The position numbers and the translations under genes are program-made. This document shows positions 1-10,110 of a DNA stretch of 64,000 nucleotides, in pieces. The stretch spans positions 992,001 to 1,056,000 of the forward strand of contig NW_017264198.1 of the NCBI RefSeq assembly GCF_001619985.1, read 5' to 3'. Origin of the DNA: Xylona heveae TC161. Taxonomy: Eukaryota; Ascomycota; Xylonomycetes; Xylonales; Xylonaceae. Each line of letters starts with the position of its first letter. Position 1 is the stretch's first letter. A model generated the notes under the pieces. That model had not been told where the DNA came from. It saw only the letters and a list, made by a program, of their open reading frames with translations, and made no database searches.

Positions 1-619
1 GTATTTCCTCAGGTAGGATACAATGCGAGCGACCTGAGAATAAATTGTCAGAAATTATTAAGACATGAAGATTTGAAATTCTAGACTGACTTCGCCAATC
101 TCAGGCATGATTATCGGTTTTACACGGAGATTTCTTAAGCAAGACTACCGTGGAAGGACTGCGCGAAAGCGCCAGATTCAGCAAACCGAAAGTGCCAGAG
201 AGACCACAGCTGACAACGAGATGGGCTCAATTGGTAAATAATTGGAAGACAAAGAGGACCTTAAAAGTTCTTGAAATCAATGATGTTTTCTGTAGACTGG
301 CCTCGCCGTTGTGTTGTTTTCACGTTTTGTAGATGCCGTTAAGCGCCGTCGCGTCTCGGATGTCATAGCTGCACTCTGTCGCGTCACGTAAGCACGTGCG
401 TCATGGATTATCGCCATAACCGCCTGATCTGGGGAACTCTATGCTCATGCTCAGATACAGTGCCATCCGCAGACGCCACCATTCCTATAACCTCAATCCT
501 TTTTAATTTAACGTCCAAGCTAGTATTCTAAAATAACCGTTTCCACGTTGGCGGGATTATTCTGGACTAAGAATAAGCCGGAGGCTGCAAGACCCACGAC
601 GCCTCTGGCGGATCCAAAT
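1..619. other. Intergenic, 5' flank of MIX23
   Basis: I see no convincing gene here. The only open frame (150-332, plus) is 60 codons with no recognisable content. Around 385-400 there are two close CACGT cores (E-box like), plausible upstream elements for the MIX23 gene. That role is inference. Confidence 0.4.
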
Positions 620-1473
620 ATGTCACAGCCTCCGGGACAACCCCAATTGACACCCCAATTTTGCTTCAATCAGACTGCATTAAGAGGTTAGTGCCGTTGT
701 TTTTCTTTTTTGCGGTGGCTGTTTCTACTATCCCACAGTCCAATTTACTGGATGTTTCATCCCGCTGTTACATGCTTCAGCGACCAATCTTCCAACCCTC
801 TAAACGACCACCGCGCAGCTTTTCCGCAGTGCCTTTTTTCATAGAGTCAAGGAAATTAATATTATTGCAGACTTCCTCAGAATATCCCGTTCTACAATCG
901 ATGATTCTATTGCCCAGAATCTCAATGCGCTAGTTACTCCTTCGCGAGCTGGGTTCAACCCCTCATCAACTGCATCCCGGCAAACAACGCCTCCTCGAAG
1001 CCGCATCATCGACCCATCTGCATGTGATGGTTTCAAAGATAGAGTCCTTTTCCAGTCATGGCAAAATCGCTCGGATGTGTTGAATTACTGCGCAGGGGTG
1101 GCGACAAGTCCCGACCCGGATGATCCCGACGTTGTTTCCAGGCAGGTGGAATCTGAGCGAATGAGAGAGAGGGTCGTGGATGAGAGACTCGATCCGTATG
1201 TCTATTCTCTTCTCGTCTGGTTATATTAGTTCCAGCATTCGAAGGAGTGCGTTGGATGAGTCAAATGCTAATTCAGATTCGTTTAGATACTCGGCGCGAT
1301 ATTTTCCTCGAGAGGCGCGAACAGAGATGCTAGCCAGTGTGATCCGTAATGAACGTGGAGTAGAGAATATAATACGGAAGCGGACATGGGATATGATCGC
1401 TGAACGATGTGGAGATAGTGGTGTGAGCTGGGAAGCGGCATTGGATCGGTGGAGAGCAGGGCGAGAAAATTAA
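620..1473 (+). CDS. mix23: MIX23 / caffeine-induced death protein 2 (Cid2) family
   Basis: Three exons, 620-686, 871-1195 and 1287-1473, give 192 residues. Introns are GTTAGT...GCAG and GTATGT...TTTAG. The joined protein starts MSQPPGQPQ and has the Cid2/MIX23 pattern: a first Cys at residue 15, then a helix with the STIDDSI core, a Ser/Pro-rich linker, Cys 74 and Cys 96, and a C-terminal ERC motif (Cys 172). Family knowledge: MIX23 (human CCDC58) is a small intermembrane-space protein imported through the Mia40 disulfide relay, and it influences protein import into the matrix. Fission yeast Cid2 is the same family. The frame is continuous across both junctions (RDFLRISR and DPYSARYFP), which fixes the splice sites. 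Exon 3 ends at an in-frame TAA. The start is the only ATG that keeps the N-terminal Cys segment. The family call is firm; function is inferred from the family. Confidence 0.88.
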
Positions 1474-2429
1474 AATTAAGCTCGGCCGGTTACTTGAACA
1501 TATTTGGCGTCTTTGGGGAAAGAATGTGTATATATAGCATTTGGCAATCGTATTTTGAATGGACAAACAGTACTTTTCTCTCCTCTCCTCGTAATCTTTC
1601 CTGTCAGAAAGACTGAGACTAACGTAATTGCAAAACTGCAAACTATATACGGGGGCAGGAAAAGATGTATCTCTCGAACCCGTCATTGTGAATGAAGCTG
1701 CACGGTCTCTACAGAAACACTTCGGCCATGAGCGGTCGGGGGCGAAAGCTAGAACACAAAGCTGCATCCGCTTTTCAAGCCTCTTTATCTTGGTGTTTTT
1801 TTTTTTTTTTTTTTTTTTTTCTCCTTCGCCTCATCCAACTTGGTTCATTTTTTAATTCCTTTAAGGGAAAAAAGAAACATCGCTCTCTTGATATTTTTTT
1901 TTTTTTTTTTGGAATACTTGAAATAATAATTGTAGATTTTCTTCGTCATTTTGTTTATTCATTTCTTCGGGATATTAGTTATTGCTCTTAGAGCTCAGTG
2001 AAAACGCAATTGCGAAATAAGTCAACCTTTCCGCTCATTTCCTACTGTGACAGACAAAAGCTCTTTACACCTACATTAATATTTTTCATATCCTTCTCCT
2101 CAAACGTTTAGATCGATGCGGCGATTGATCTCATGCCTTCATTGCCATGGAAAGCGTCACGCGAGACGCTTGCACAGGAAGATACTCGGCCCGTTCCGTC
2201 CTGATTGATCCGGTATAGATAAGATTAAATTAAGGGTCCTGGTCTATAAACACCCTAAACACCCTAAACATCCCTGAAACGCTACAGCCTTCTCCACAAT
2301 GCGAGGCAACTGCTCTCAGCCTTCGATCTTTATAGCGTCATTCGCTTCTTCATTTTCTCAGACATCAAGTTATAGGCTCATGTAATTGCTTGAAATATCT
2401 AATCCAAACACTTGGATGTGCTCACCAAA
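1474..2429. other. Intergenic with poly-T tracts and a TATA/CCCTAA block
   Basis: No gene is supported. Long T tracts lie near 1796-1820 and 1892-1910. A TATA-like CTATAAA at 2244-2250 is followed at once by two CACCCTAAA units (about 2250-2270). This block lies about 180 bp upstream of the phosphotransferase start and is a candidate core promoter for it. Confidence 0.4.
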
Positions 2430-4076
2430 ATGCCCAAGACACGTCGGTTGTTGAACAAAGAGATTACATTATCCGCTGCTCTAAACGATGAGTCCAACAT
2501 ACTCCAAAAATTAACGTATTGGGAGAAAAGAGACAGGCTCTACGACCATGTTCTGCGTCATTCTGAGTCAATCCAGGCAATAACTGCGCATCATCTGGGC
2601 TTAGGAAATTCATCAGCCTGTATCATTTCCAGGCCTCAGGAATGGCTGCATGGGAGTTTCAACCTTTGCGTCCCCATGACGATTGAAGACTGGAAAAAGC
2701 GTATTATGATTCGATTTCCTCTGTCTTACCGTGTCGGTGAAGAAGTCTGTCCCGGAAATGGCGACGAAAAAATCCGATGTGAAGCTGCCACTTACGCTTG
2801 GCTGGAAGAAAACTGCCCAACGGTGCCTATTCCGCAGCTTTACGGGTTTGGGTTGTCGACAGGACGGCAAGTACGCTAGCATCACTCAGACTTCCTATCA
2901 TCATGCTATGCGTTGCTGACTTAACTAATGCAGTTCACATGTGTCAGAAACCTCTCCTTCGTTTGTCGTTGGTACTACAACGTTCGCTGTGCAGTCCGGC
3001 GGTGGCTAGGATATGCAGTCCCCTCGCGATATGTCCCTCATCAAACCAACGACCATCATCTGAAGGAGCTAGATCTAGGGTACGTGCTCATCGAATATAT
3101 CGAAGACGACCGTGGAAAAATGCTCTCAACAACCTGGGACGAACAGCGGCACGACGCAGAGCGTCGAACCAATCTGTTCCGCAGTTTGTCGAGGATACTG
3201 TTGGATATCGCACGGATAGAGTTGCCACGAATCGGGTCATTTACAATCGATGATGATGGTATGTTGAGTCTTACGAATCGGCCATTGAATGTTGAAATCC
3301 AAGACTACGAAAATCAAGGGATTCCCACGGGTATTCCGCGGGATTATACCTATGCGACGACAGACTCATATGTGACGGACTTACTATCGTTCCATGAGAA
3401 TCGGTTGCGCTTTCAACCAAATGGGGCAACGCACGAAGCTGACTGCGTGTATCAGATGTGCGCGCTTACTTTAATGAGAGCTCTATCCACTCATTTCATG
3501 CGGCGGGATCTGCGCCGAGGCCCGTTTGTCCTGGACTTTACTGATTTGCACAAAAGCAATATATTTGTTGACGACCAGTGGAACATCACTTGCCTAGTTG
3601 ACCTTGAATGGGCATGCTCTCATCCGATTGAGATGGTCCAGCCTCCCTGGTGGCTGACTGATCGGTCCCTCGATACTTTGAAAAGGGAGGAATACGATCC
3701 AATACGATCGGAGTTCATGCAGGCGCTGAAGCTTGAAGAAGCGGAATGTATCAAGATTCGGCGTGACAATTTCCTAAAGGGACAAAAGCACAATTCTTTG
3801 CAACTTTCGACCGTGATGCAACAGTCATGGGACAGTGGTACATTTTTCTTCGTCTGGGCCGTTCAAAGTTGCTCGTGTTTGTGCGGCTTATTTTACGAGC
3901 ATATCCAGCCGCTGTTCGCTAAGAACCACCTGGATGACGATAACCCTTTTTTTACTATCATGATGCGCTATACATCTACAAATGTGATGGGATTCGCGGT
4001 CATGAAGACTAAGGACAAGGAAGATTATGATGAGCGTCTTCGAAAGGAATTCGAGTCCTTGGAGGAAGAAGATTAG
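2430..4076 (+). CDS. APH-like phosphotransferase, copy A
   Basis: Two exons, 2430-2870 and 2934-4076 (63-bp intron, GTACGC...TGCAG), give 527 residues. The ATG at 2430 (MPKTRRLL) is chosen because copy B at 43220 starts with the matching MSITRRLL; an upstream in-frame TTG at 2412 is not a normal start. The fold signals are those of aminoglycoside/choline-type phosphotransferases (PF01636 superfamily). There is a nucleotide-loop-like GSFNLCVP from residue 75, a β-strand with IRFPLSYRVG, the catalytic TDLHKSNIF (Asp 351 base, Asn 356) and the metal-binding DLEWA (Asp 370). No signal peptide or membrane segment is seen. Substrate is unknown; fungal members are rarely antibiotic kinases. The gene faces a 74-aa gene (4467-4691, minus) with a tRNA-Lys in between. 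Copy B repeats the kinase/small-gene pairing. Active-site residues look intact, so activity is possible. Confidence 0.85.
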
Positions 4077-4138
4077 TCTTACGTTTAATTTTGCAGGATA
4101 TATAACATTTTGAACATGGTCTGTCAACAACGGAACAA

Positions 4139-4226
4139 GCCGGGGTAGCTCAATCGGTAGAGCGTGTGGCTCTTAATCACTTAAGAGATCACCTCAAGGT
4201 CGCGGGTTCGAGCCCCGCCTTCGGCT
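4139..4226 (+). tRNA. tRNA-Lys (CTT) with intron
   Basis: A full cloverleaf can be drawn. The acceptor stem GCCGGGG pairs with CTTCGGC (two G-U pairs), the D arm is GCTC...GAGC, and the anticodon loop CTCTTAA reads CTT. The T arm is GCGGG-TTCGAGC-CCCGC. A short intron (about 15 nt, roughly 4176-4190) follows the position after the anticodon. It contains CTTAAGAG, which can pair with the anticodon region as in other eukaryotic pre-tRNAs. The anticodon stem has one apparent mismatch. The exact intron limits are inferred from stem pairing. The gene lies between the two convergent protein genes of module A. Confidence 0.88.
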
Positions 4227-4466
4227 TAGCTTTTTGTACTTCTACAGCGTTATTTTTTACCTCACTCTTCCTCACACGGTCTCTGGAGAAGAGATGGGTC
4301 TTCTTTTCCTCTGCAACTGATTAATTCAAAGTTTGGCATTGCTATGTTTAACTCGCGCAACGATTCATGCCCCGCACTTCCTTGAGAGTCACCATGGATT
4401 TCACCGATGCCCTCTGCCAGCTGATACAGTTCTAAACCTGGATAGTATTACCCTCCCAACGATGAT

Positions 4467-4691
4467 TTATTTGGACTTCGAGCTCGAAGTAGAGGCTTTG
4501 TCCAAATTCTCTTTCTCTATGTGCACCGCTCCCAGGAGGTTCTTTCTTGCTTTCTCTGTTCTCTTGTCCTGGGCCGCCACGCCAGAGGACGAGAGTTGAT
4601 GCAAGGATATGGGATCTCCTCGAATCCCATACGTAGCCTCTTCGAGTTTTCCGTCGTATTTGGACGTTGACTTTCCGGAAGACTTGTCCAT
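4467..4691 (-). CDS. Small conserved protein (74 aa), partner of APH copy A
   Basis: A single open frame of 74 residues begins MDKSSGKSTSKYDGK and ends with a Ser/Lys-rich tail. I do not recognise a named family. Its reality rests on a second copy at 41359-41583: the two share KL, GIR, a following Asp, and the core LxQLSSSGxAAQ, then a KA...LxGA stretch. The protein is hydrophilic and lysine-rich, without signal peptide or membrane segment, and is probably helical in the middle. It is convergent with the APH-like kinase (stop codons 390 bp apart, tRNA between). In the other copy the stops are only 10 bp apart. A role as a substrate, regulator or antidote of the kinase is possible, but this is speculation from linkage alone. 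Confidence 0.6.
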   Translation of the reverse strand: MDKSSGKSTSKYDGKLEEATYGIRGDPISLHQLSSSGVAAQDKRTEKARKNLLGAVHIEKENLDKASTSSSKSK

Positions 4692-5032
4692 GTTTTGGAT
4701 GAGGTTGACTGACGGCAGTCAGGGCTTCTTGTTTCCGAGGATGGAACTTTCAGGCGACGGGGATTGCCTATTGAACCGTAACTAAACATTGTCAATATGC
4801 TTTCTTCGAGAGAAAATCAAGAGTCGAGTATAAAAAAAGAATTCTCATATGCGATGAGCCAAAATAAACTGGACATCCCATAATGCTCGAGGCGACACAC
4901 CCCGCTTCCAATGAAAATAATCTGGGGTAAATGCGGGGGGACACAACTCCCCGACGACCTCTCTGGGGAGTTAAACATGCGGGGAGGAGAATTTGGAAAG
5001 ATAACCTGGGGCATACTAGATAATAAAGAAGA

Positions 5033-5054
5033 GCCCGCCCGCCCGCCCGCCCGC
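5033..5054. repeat. GCCC microsatellite
   Basis: About five perfect GCCC units in a row. It lies between the small protein of module A and the transcription factor gene, with no coding sequence around it. Confidence 0.85.
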
Positions 5055-5380
5055 GAGAACAAATGTGAGTAACGCAGGACCATGACAATGAAGAGATTCC
5101 AATAATTCTCTCCCATTTCTCCGGTTGTTCCTTTTTTTTCTCACCTCAAAATCTCCTTAAAACGCCGTTTATTTGATAATACTGGTGGGCTGGCCTGTCT
5201 GTGGTGCTCGTGCCTTCTTATCACCCTGCCTTCTCTTCTTTTTAGGATAATGTTCGATGGCTATTAGTTTTTTTTAAATAACAAGTACGGTTTCATTTTT
5301 TATATATACATGGGTATATATTACATCTAGGCATCCAGTATATGGTGTGAGACTTGCTGGCTTCCCCTCTCCGCACCCCT

Positions 5381-5405
5381 CTTCTTCTTCTTCTTCTTTT
5401 TTTTG
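5381..5405. repeat. CTT microsatellite ending in a T tract
   Basis: Five to six CTT units run directly into a poly-T stretch. In the reverse direction this would read as a Glu/Lys run in short open frames that I do not accept as genes. Confidence 0.75.
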
Positions 5406-6561
5406 CCCGTGGTCCGTGGTTATATCGCTCCATGTGACGACCTGGCTGGGATGTAAACATTGAGCATTGGACAATCATGGGCGCAAGGCTGAATTGTGCA
5501 GAACATAAGGTACCTACCTGACCTGACCTGACCTACCTTGGGTAAAGATCTTTGCTTACCATAGGTAGGTGCGTAGATCTAGAAAAAAAGAAAAGAAAAA
5601 GGAAAAAGTACTATTACTTCTTTAAAAAAGAAGGAGGACAAAACAAACAAACCAAAACAGAGAATAAAAAAGGAATGGCAATTTTCCGAGTGCAGCGAGT
5701 TGTATAAAGGTGGCATGACATGTTGAAGGAAGTTTTGTCGGATGTAACAATACCGAATTGATTGTTAAGTGAAGAAAAATTTGGGTTTTAAAAAGAAATA
5801 GAGGGGGCGGGGGTGGGAAGCGTTTTGAACAGCTCAACTCAACTCAACTCAGCTTAAGCAGCCAGGCGTTGAGCAAGCGGGTTGTCATGCAGGACAGGGG
5901 TCTCACAAGGCTGCAAGGCAGCAAATGTCACGTTATTCGTGTAACACGGGGTCGAGTGGAACTCACGTAGGAAAGTAGGTACAGCTGGATTGATATTGAG
6001 AGGGAGAAAAAAAAAGGGCAGGGCCAAGGACCCACGGCGCTGCACTGCTAGAAAGTTGGGACAGCAGATAAACAACACTACGCACAAGCGGCAAGGACAA
6101 AGCAGGGGGCTGCACTGGCAAGAGCACTGCTCCAGTAGAGCACTCGACTGTGTGATGTGATGCGCTGAGAGGGAATATCTTTCTCTTCTTCCGTCATTTT
6201 CATTCTATTATGCATCTAATACAGCCGAAAAAAGTAAATCGACTTTTACTTTCTTGCTGCTCTCGTAAGGTGGGTCCGTGGACTTCATGCAACCTGGAGG
6301 AATTAGGGAGATGAAAAAGAAGTTGTAAAATATTGAAACGGTTTAACAAGGGCGTAATAGTTCCTTATTCCCCGACCAGACAGATTTCCAAGCACCAATG
6401 AAAAATGCAAAGAAAGACCATACTATTATATCAAAGCTCAGGTATTAGGCAGCAATAGCTTTACGCATAATTTTAATTCAAGACTCCGGGAATCGTGAAG
6501 ATCAAATGCAGCCGATTGACGGTCTTCGAGATATTTGCCTGTTCGCAAGAGATTGAACTTG

Positions 6562-9198
6562 TTAGCATTCTCGATGCCAGTGCAATTCCTCAAGAAGAGA
6601 GGGAGGAATGAGCAGAATAAGGTTCAAGGGGACGAGCCAGGAAAGGCTCCCCTCAAACTTGACAAATGGAAACCACCCACCAGATAACCTGACCGTCTCG
6701 AGGTACCGACTCGCGATTTCATCCCCTCCTTCGACGACGGCGATGACGCCATCTTCCTGCCGCAGACGCGTTTTCGGTGGCAGCCCGCGCATCTTGAGCA
6801 GCATGTGTAAAATGTCTGCGAATCGTTCGCCTTGACTGTAGTAGTACGGTGGTTTGCGGTCAAGCGGCCACTGCGTAATGTCAGTGTGAATGTTCACTTT
6901 CGCAAATATGATAGAGTAAAAAAAATAATTGAAGAGGAATAAGCTGTGGCCTGGCCTGAACATATGTACCTTTGCTTGATCCTGAGTCTGGACGTCGTCT
7001 CCCCAGGTGCGAAACAACCAACTCATTCGCTCAACACAATTCAAGAGGATGATTGCGGCGAGAAAAGTCTCAAACCAGCCGCTCTGCTGTCTTTGTAACA
7101 GTCGTCGTTCGAGATCGTTCATTGCCGTCTTACTAAGTTGGACAGCACGCTTTTCTGCACCTGAACGCAGTTGTGAGCAGAGCAAGGAGTAGGACTCGGC
7201 GTCTGTGTTCTCATCAATGGGAAAACTGCCATTGTTTGTTGTCGTTGTGCTGGCGGGTAGTGATGATGGGAATTCGGTGGGGCAGGTAGATGGGGGAAGG
7301 TTGGGATTGGCAAATGTCTTCCAGGATATTTCTCCGTCAACAATGACGTGCGTTGCTGTCCAGAGTTCGAGAACACGTGGTAAGAGGGTATCCTGATACA
7401 GAGCATTAGCGGAAAAGTTCTTCTCAGAGCGGAGGCTCCCTGAAGGTATAAGTTTTAGCCTACATTTTTTTGAGTGGCAAGTTCAGAGGCGAGGTTCAGA
7501 GTGGGTTTCATAAATGCCGAAGTTTCCCGCTCGTAAAAGTAGGGTGCCATTTTCTTCAGATATTGCTCGAGCTTCGGATGCAATTCATCTGCTTCCCAGT
7601 CTAGCAAAAGCTGTTGCGACTGAGGAGCATCGCCAGTGGCATCTGATTGCGGCAGTTCAGCAGGGCTTTCGAGCGCACTAAACGTCACGAAAAGAGAACT
7701 GTCGAGAAAGTGCGTAGCCTCAACCCGGCCGGGATAAGGCTGGTATTTGCGCTTGCCCTTGGCCGCATTTACTTCATGGTATGCAATAGTATAGTACAGA
7801 CCTATGCAGGTTAGATAAGAAAAATTCTATCTCCTTTCATCGTTGTACACGTACTTGCAGAGTATAGCTCGAGCTCATCTGCTATGCGCGTCCGTATGCA
7901 AGGCTGCTTCCACAAACGAGCGCTCTCGACATTGATACACGTGCTGCAAGGGCTTTCGCCCGAACACTGCCAAGCATTAGTTACTGAGGCAAACCGGACA
8001 CTCTCGTCACCAAAGTCATACCGGCTTCTTCAACATCCTACAGCGAATACATGCACCCCGCTTGCGAACTTCCTGAACCTCTTTCCGTCTACTCGCAGAG
8101 AATCTGCCTCGAACTTTGGGGCGTGGTGGTCGCGAAGATGCATGGAACTCCGATGTGTATTCCCTGTGAGGGGTATTTGGATTGATAGCAATCGGCCGTG
8201 GGAAAGTAGCCGCCCTGGTCGCCATGGCTTCCAGCAGAGCCGGATCTCGAGATCCATCAAGATAGAACGAATCGCCAGATCCAGGCTGCTGAACCATGGG
8301 CCACGTTGATGATGCACGCAGAGTCTGCGGATGAAAGAACTTGTCAGAGATGCCGGCATTTGACACGCCAAGACCAGGCTCCATGGTCATTGAAGCCGAG
8401 GGCATCATTGATTGCAATTCCTCGGTCGCTGACATTGCTAGCGACAGATTCGAAGGGTGAGGCTGACCCGCCAGTGCGGCAGTGGCCTCGGCACTTGCAG
8501 GCAGCGAAAGGCCAGGCAGGTGTGGTGATTGTTGTGACGGTGATGAAATAATGTTGCCAAAGAATTGAATAGGTGGAAGCGCACTATTAGAGCCGTTAGA
8601 TCCCGGAGGAGGTGGATCTGTATTTTTATCAACATTAGTATCTATATCCGAAGCATGCATAACACTGCCTATACTGCCAAAGCTTACAATTATGTTCCTG
8701 TTGGCTTGCAGGCCCAGAAACTGATCCCTGTTGGCTCTGACTCCAGCGTTCTTCGGACGGAGATTTTTCGTTGTGGCTATCCTTGTCATTCCTGGCTTCC
8801 GAGTCTGATTCGCGCGATGGCGAATCTTTCTTCTCGGACAAATCAATCTGCCTCGAGACCTCGGCCAATGTTTCCAATGCGGTCCAATTCCGACTGGGCG
8901 CATACGGCAATTCAACAGATTTCCCTTTTTGTCCATTTTCCTTGGCCGCCTCTTTCGCACTCTCGGGTGCGTCGGCGAAATCGGGAAGTTCGTGCAGCTG
9001 CAACAAAGCGCGCTGGCGGTCTCGCAGAGCAATTGCAGGACATTTCTTGACGAGATGAGTTGTGAGGCTATCAATTCGTCCTTTCGGAAATTTCTCGCCG
9101 CACGCTTTGCACGTATGTTGGTATCGATTGCTGGCGTCTTCCAATTTCTGGCCGCGCTCGAAGAACTCGAGAATGAGTTGATTTGGTTTGCGGCCCAT
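6562..9198 (-). CDS. Transcription factor with BED-type finger and Zn2Cys6 cluster
   Basis: Six exons read in minus order: 9198-8688, 8617-8022, 7966-7855, 7801-7464, 7392-6970 and 6870-6562, giving 762 residues. All phases agree. The N-terminus (MGRKPNQLIL) has a BED-like finger, C30-x2-C33-x14-H48-x4-C53. A Ser/Pro/Gln-rich region follows. The fungal binuclear cluster then appears in mid-protein: Cys 360, 363, 370, 376, 379 and 392 (x2, x6, x5, x2, x12). A hydrophobic C-terminal region lacks clear DNA-binding features. Intron 2 falls inside the zinc cluster, just before Cys 370. The last intron (6969-6871, 99 bp) is a multiple of three and stays open, so read-through is possible. Role: nuclear sequence-specific regulator; targets unknown. 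The last Cys spacing (x12) is longer than the usual 6-9. Confidence 0.83.
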
Positions 9199-10110
9199 GA
9201 CGCGACGTAGTCTGGGGAGATACAGGGATGGGTGAACGACAATGGCTCGAAACCGACCCCAAGGCGACCCAAACAAGCAATTGGCCTGGGTCCGATCGAC
9301 AAAGGCACTCGTGAAAAGGACAGACGATCGCGGCCTGATAAAGGCCAGCCAAGAGACGTGGGGAGTTTAGTTGAGTCCTGTTGTTGACTATGGTGCCTGC
9401 AGGTGAGATGGGCGGTGAGGGGGTCTGGGGGGAGGAAATAGGGCGTTATGTGCGTTGTGTCGAGGTGCGCTGCGTAGTTTGGATTCCTCGCCTTTCTAGG
9501 GAACGCGGTGAGTGTCTCATTTTGTCGAAGTAAAGCACAAAATATGAGTACAATCAACAGCGACTGAATCCTTACCTATTCTACCCTTCCTTCTCGTAAA
9601 TTCAGCGATAAATGGACACGCATCGATCATGCCAACAGCGAAGGACTGGGGCAGTTCCGATTGTGGTCGATCTGGAGGGATTCCTTTTGACGGGCATTTC
9701 CCTTTTGGAGAGACCAATCACAGGCGGTGGGGAGAGAGTTGCTGCTGACCGCTTCCTTTAGCGCCAAATTCTGCTGCCGAAATCAAATGCCATTGCTTAG
9801 TCATCGCTCCTCATCTCGGCGTCTGTTTATCTCCCGCATCATTACAAGCCGTCATATTCCTATCCTACAAGGTCACCATGATACCATCCATCACCCCAGG
9901 TTGTACAAGTCATTGTGGACCAAACGAGACATTTCAATGATATAAACAATCACCCTTTCCGCCAACCTCGCAAGTCTTCTGAGAAAATGACCGAGCCGGG
10001 TTATGCCGTAACTGGTAATAATGCAAATGCGTCTTGGAAAATACAAGAAAGTAGAGAGAGAAAGTGCATATATATATTCATAAGTAGGAAATCGAAGTCT
10101 TAGGTATGTG
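9199..10110. other. Intergenic between the TF start and the IML2 3' end
   Basis: No gene is supported. The open frame of the first TF exon continues upstream of the ATG at 9198 but contains no earlier in-frame ATG, only TTG. The rest is the presumed TF promoter and leader plus the IML2 downstream region. Confidence 0.45.

Larger units (their letters stand above)
4692..6561. other. Long intergenic stretch with simple repeats
   Basis: No gene is supported over 1.87 kb; the open frames are short and low-complexity. Visible simple repeats are GCCC units at 5033-5054, CTT units at 5381-5405, a CCTGA run at about 5514-5539 followed by related GGTAGGT at about 5563, and CTCAA units at about 5832-5851. 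Purine-rich A/G tracts occupy about 5580-5670. Confidence 0.5.

Noticed and set aside
2412-2430. Upstream TTG start for APH copy A
   Set aside because: The ATG at 2430 aligns with the start of copy B; TTG starts are not expected here.
5274-5478. Glu/Lys-run frames on the minus strand
   Set aside because: They are products of the CTT microsatellite, not genes.
8016-9557. 513-codon minus-strand frame over the transcription factor
   Set aside because: Only its last part (from 8617) is real exon 2. The rest is out of phase with the MGRKPN exon and is a read-through of an intron.
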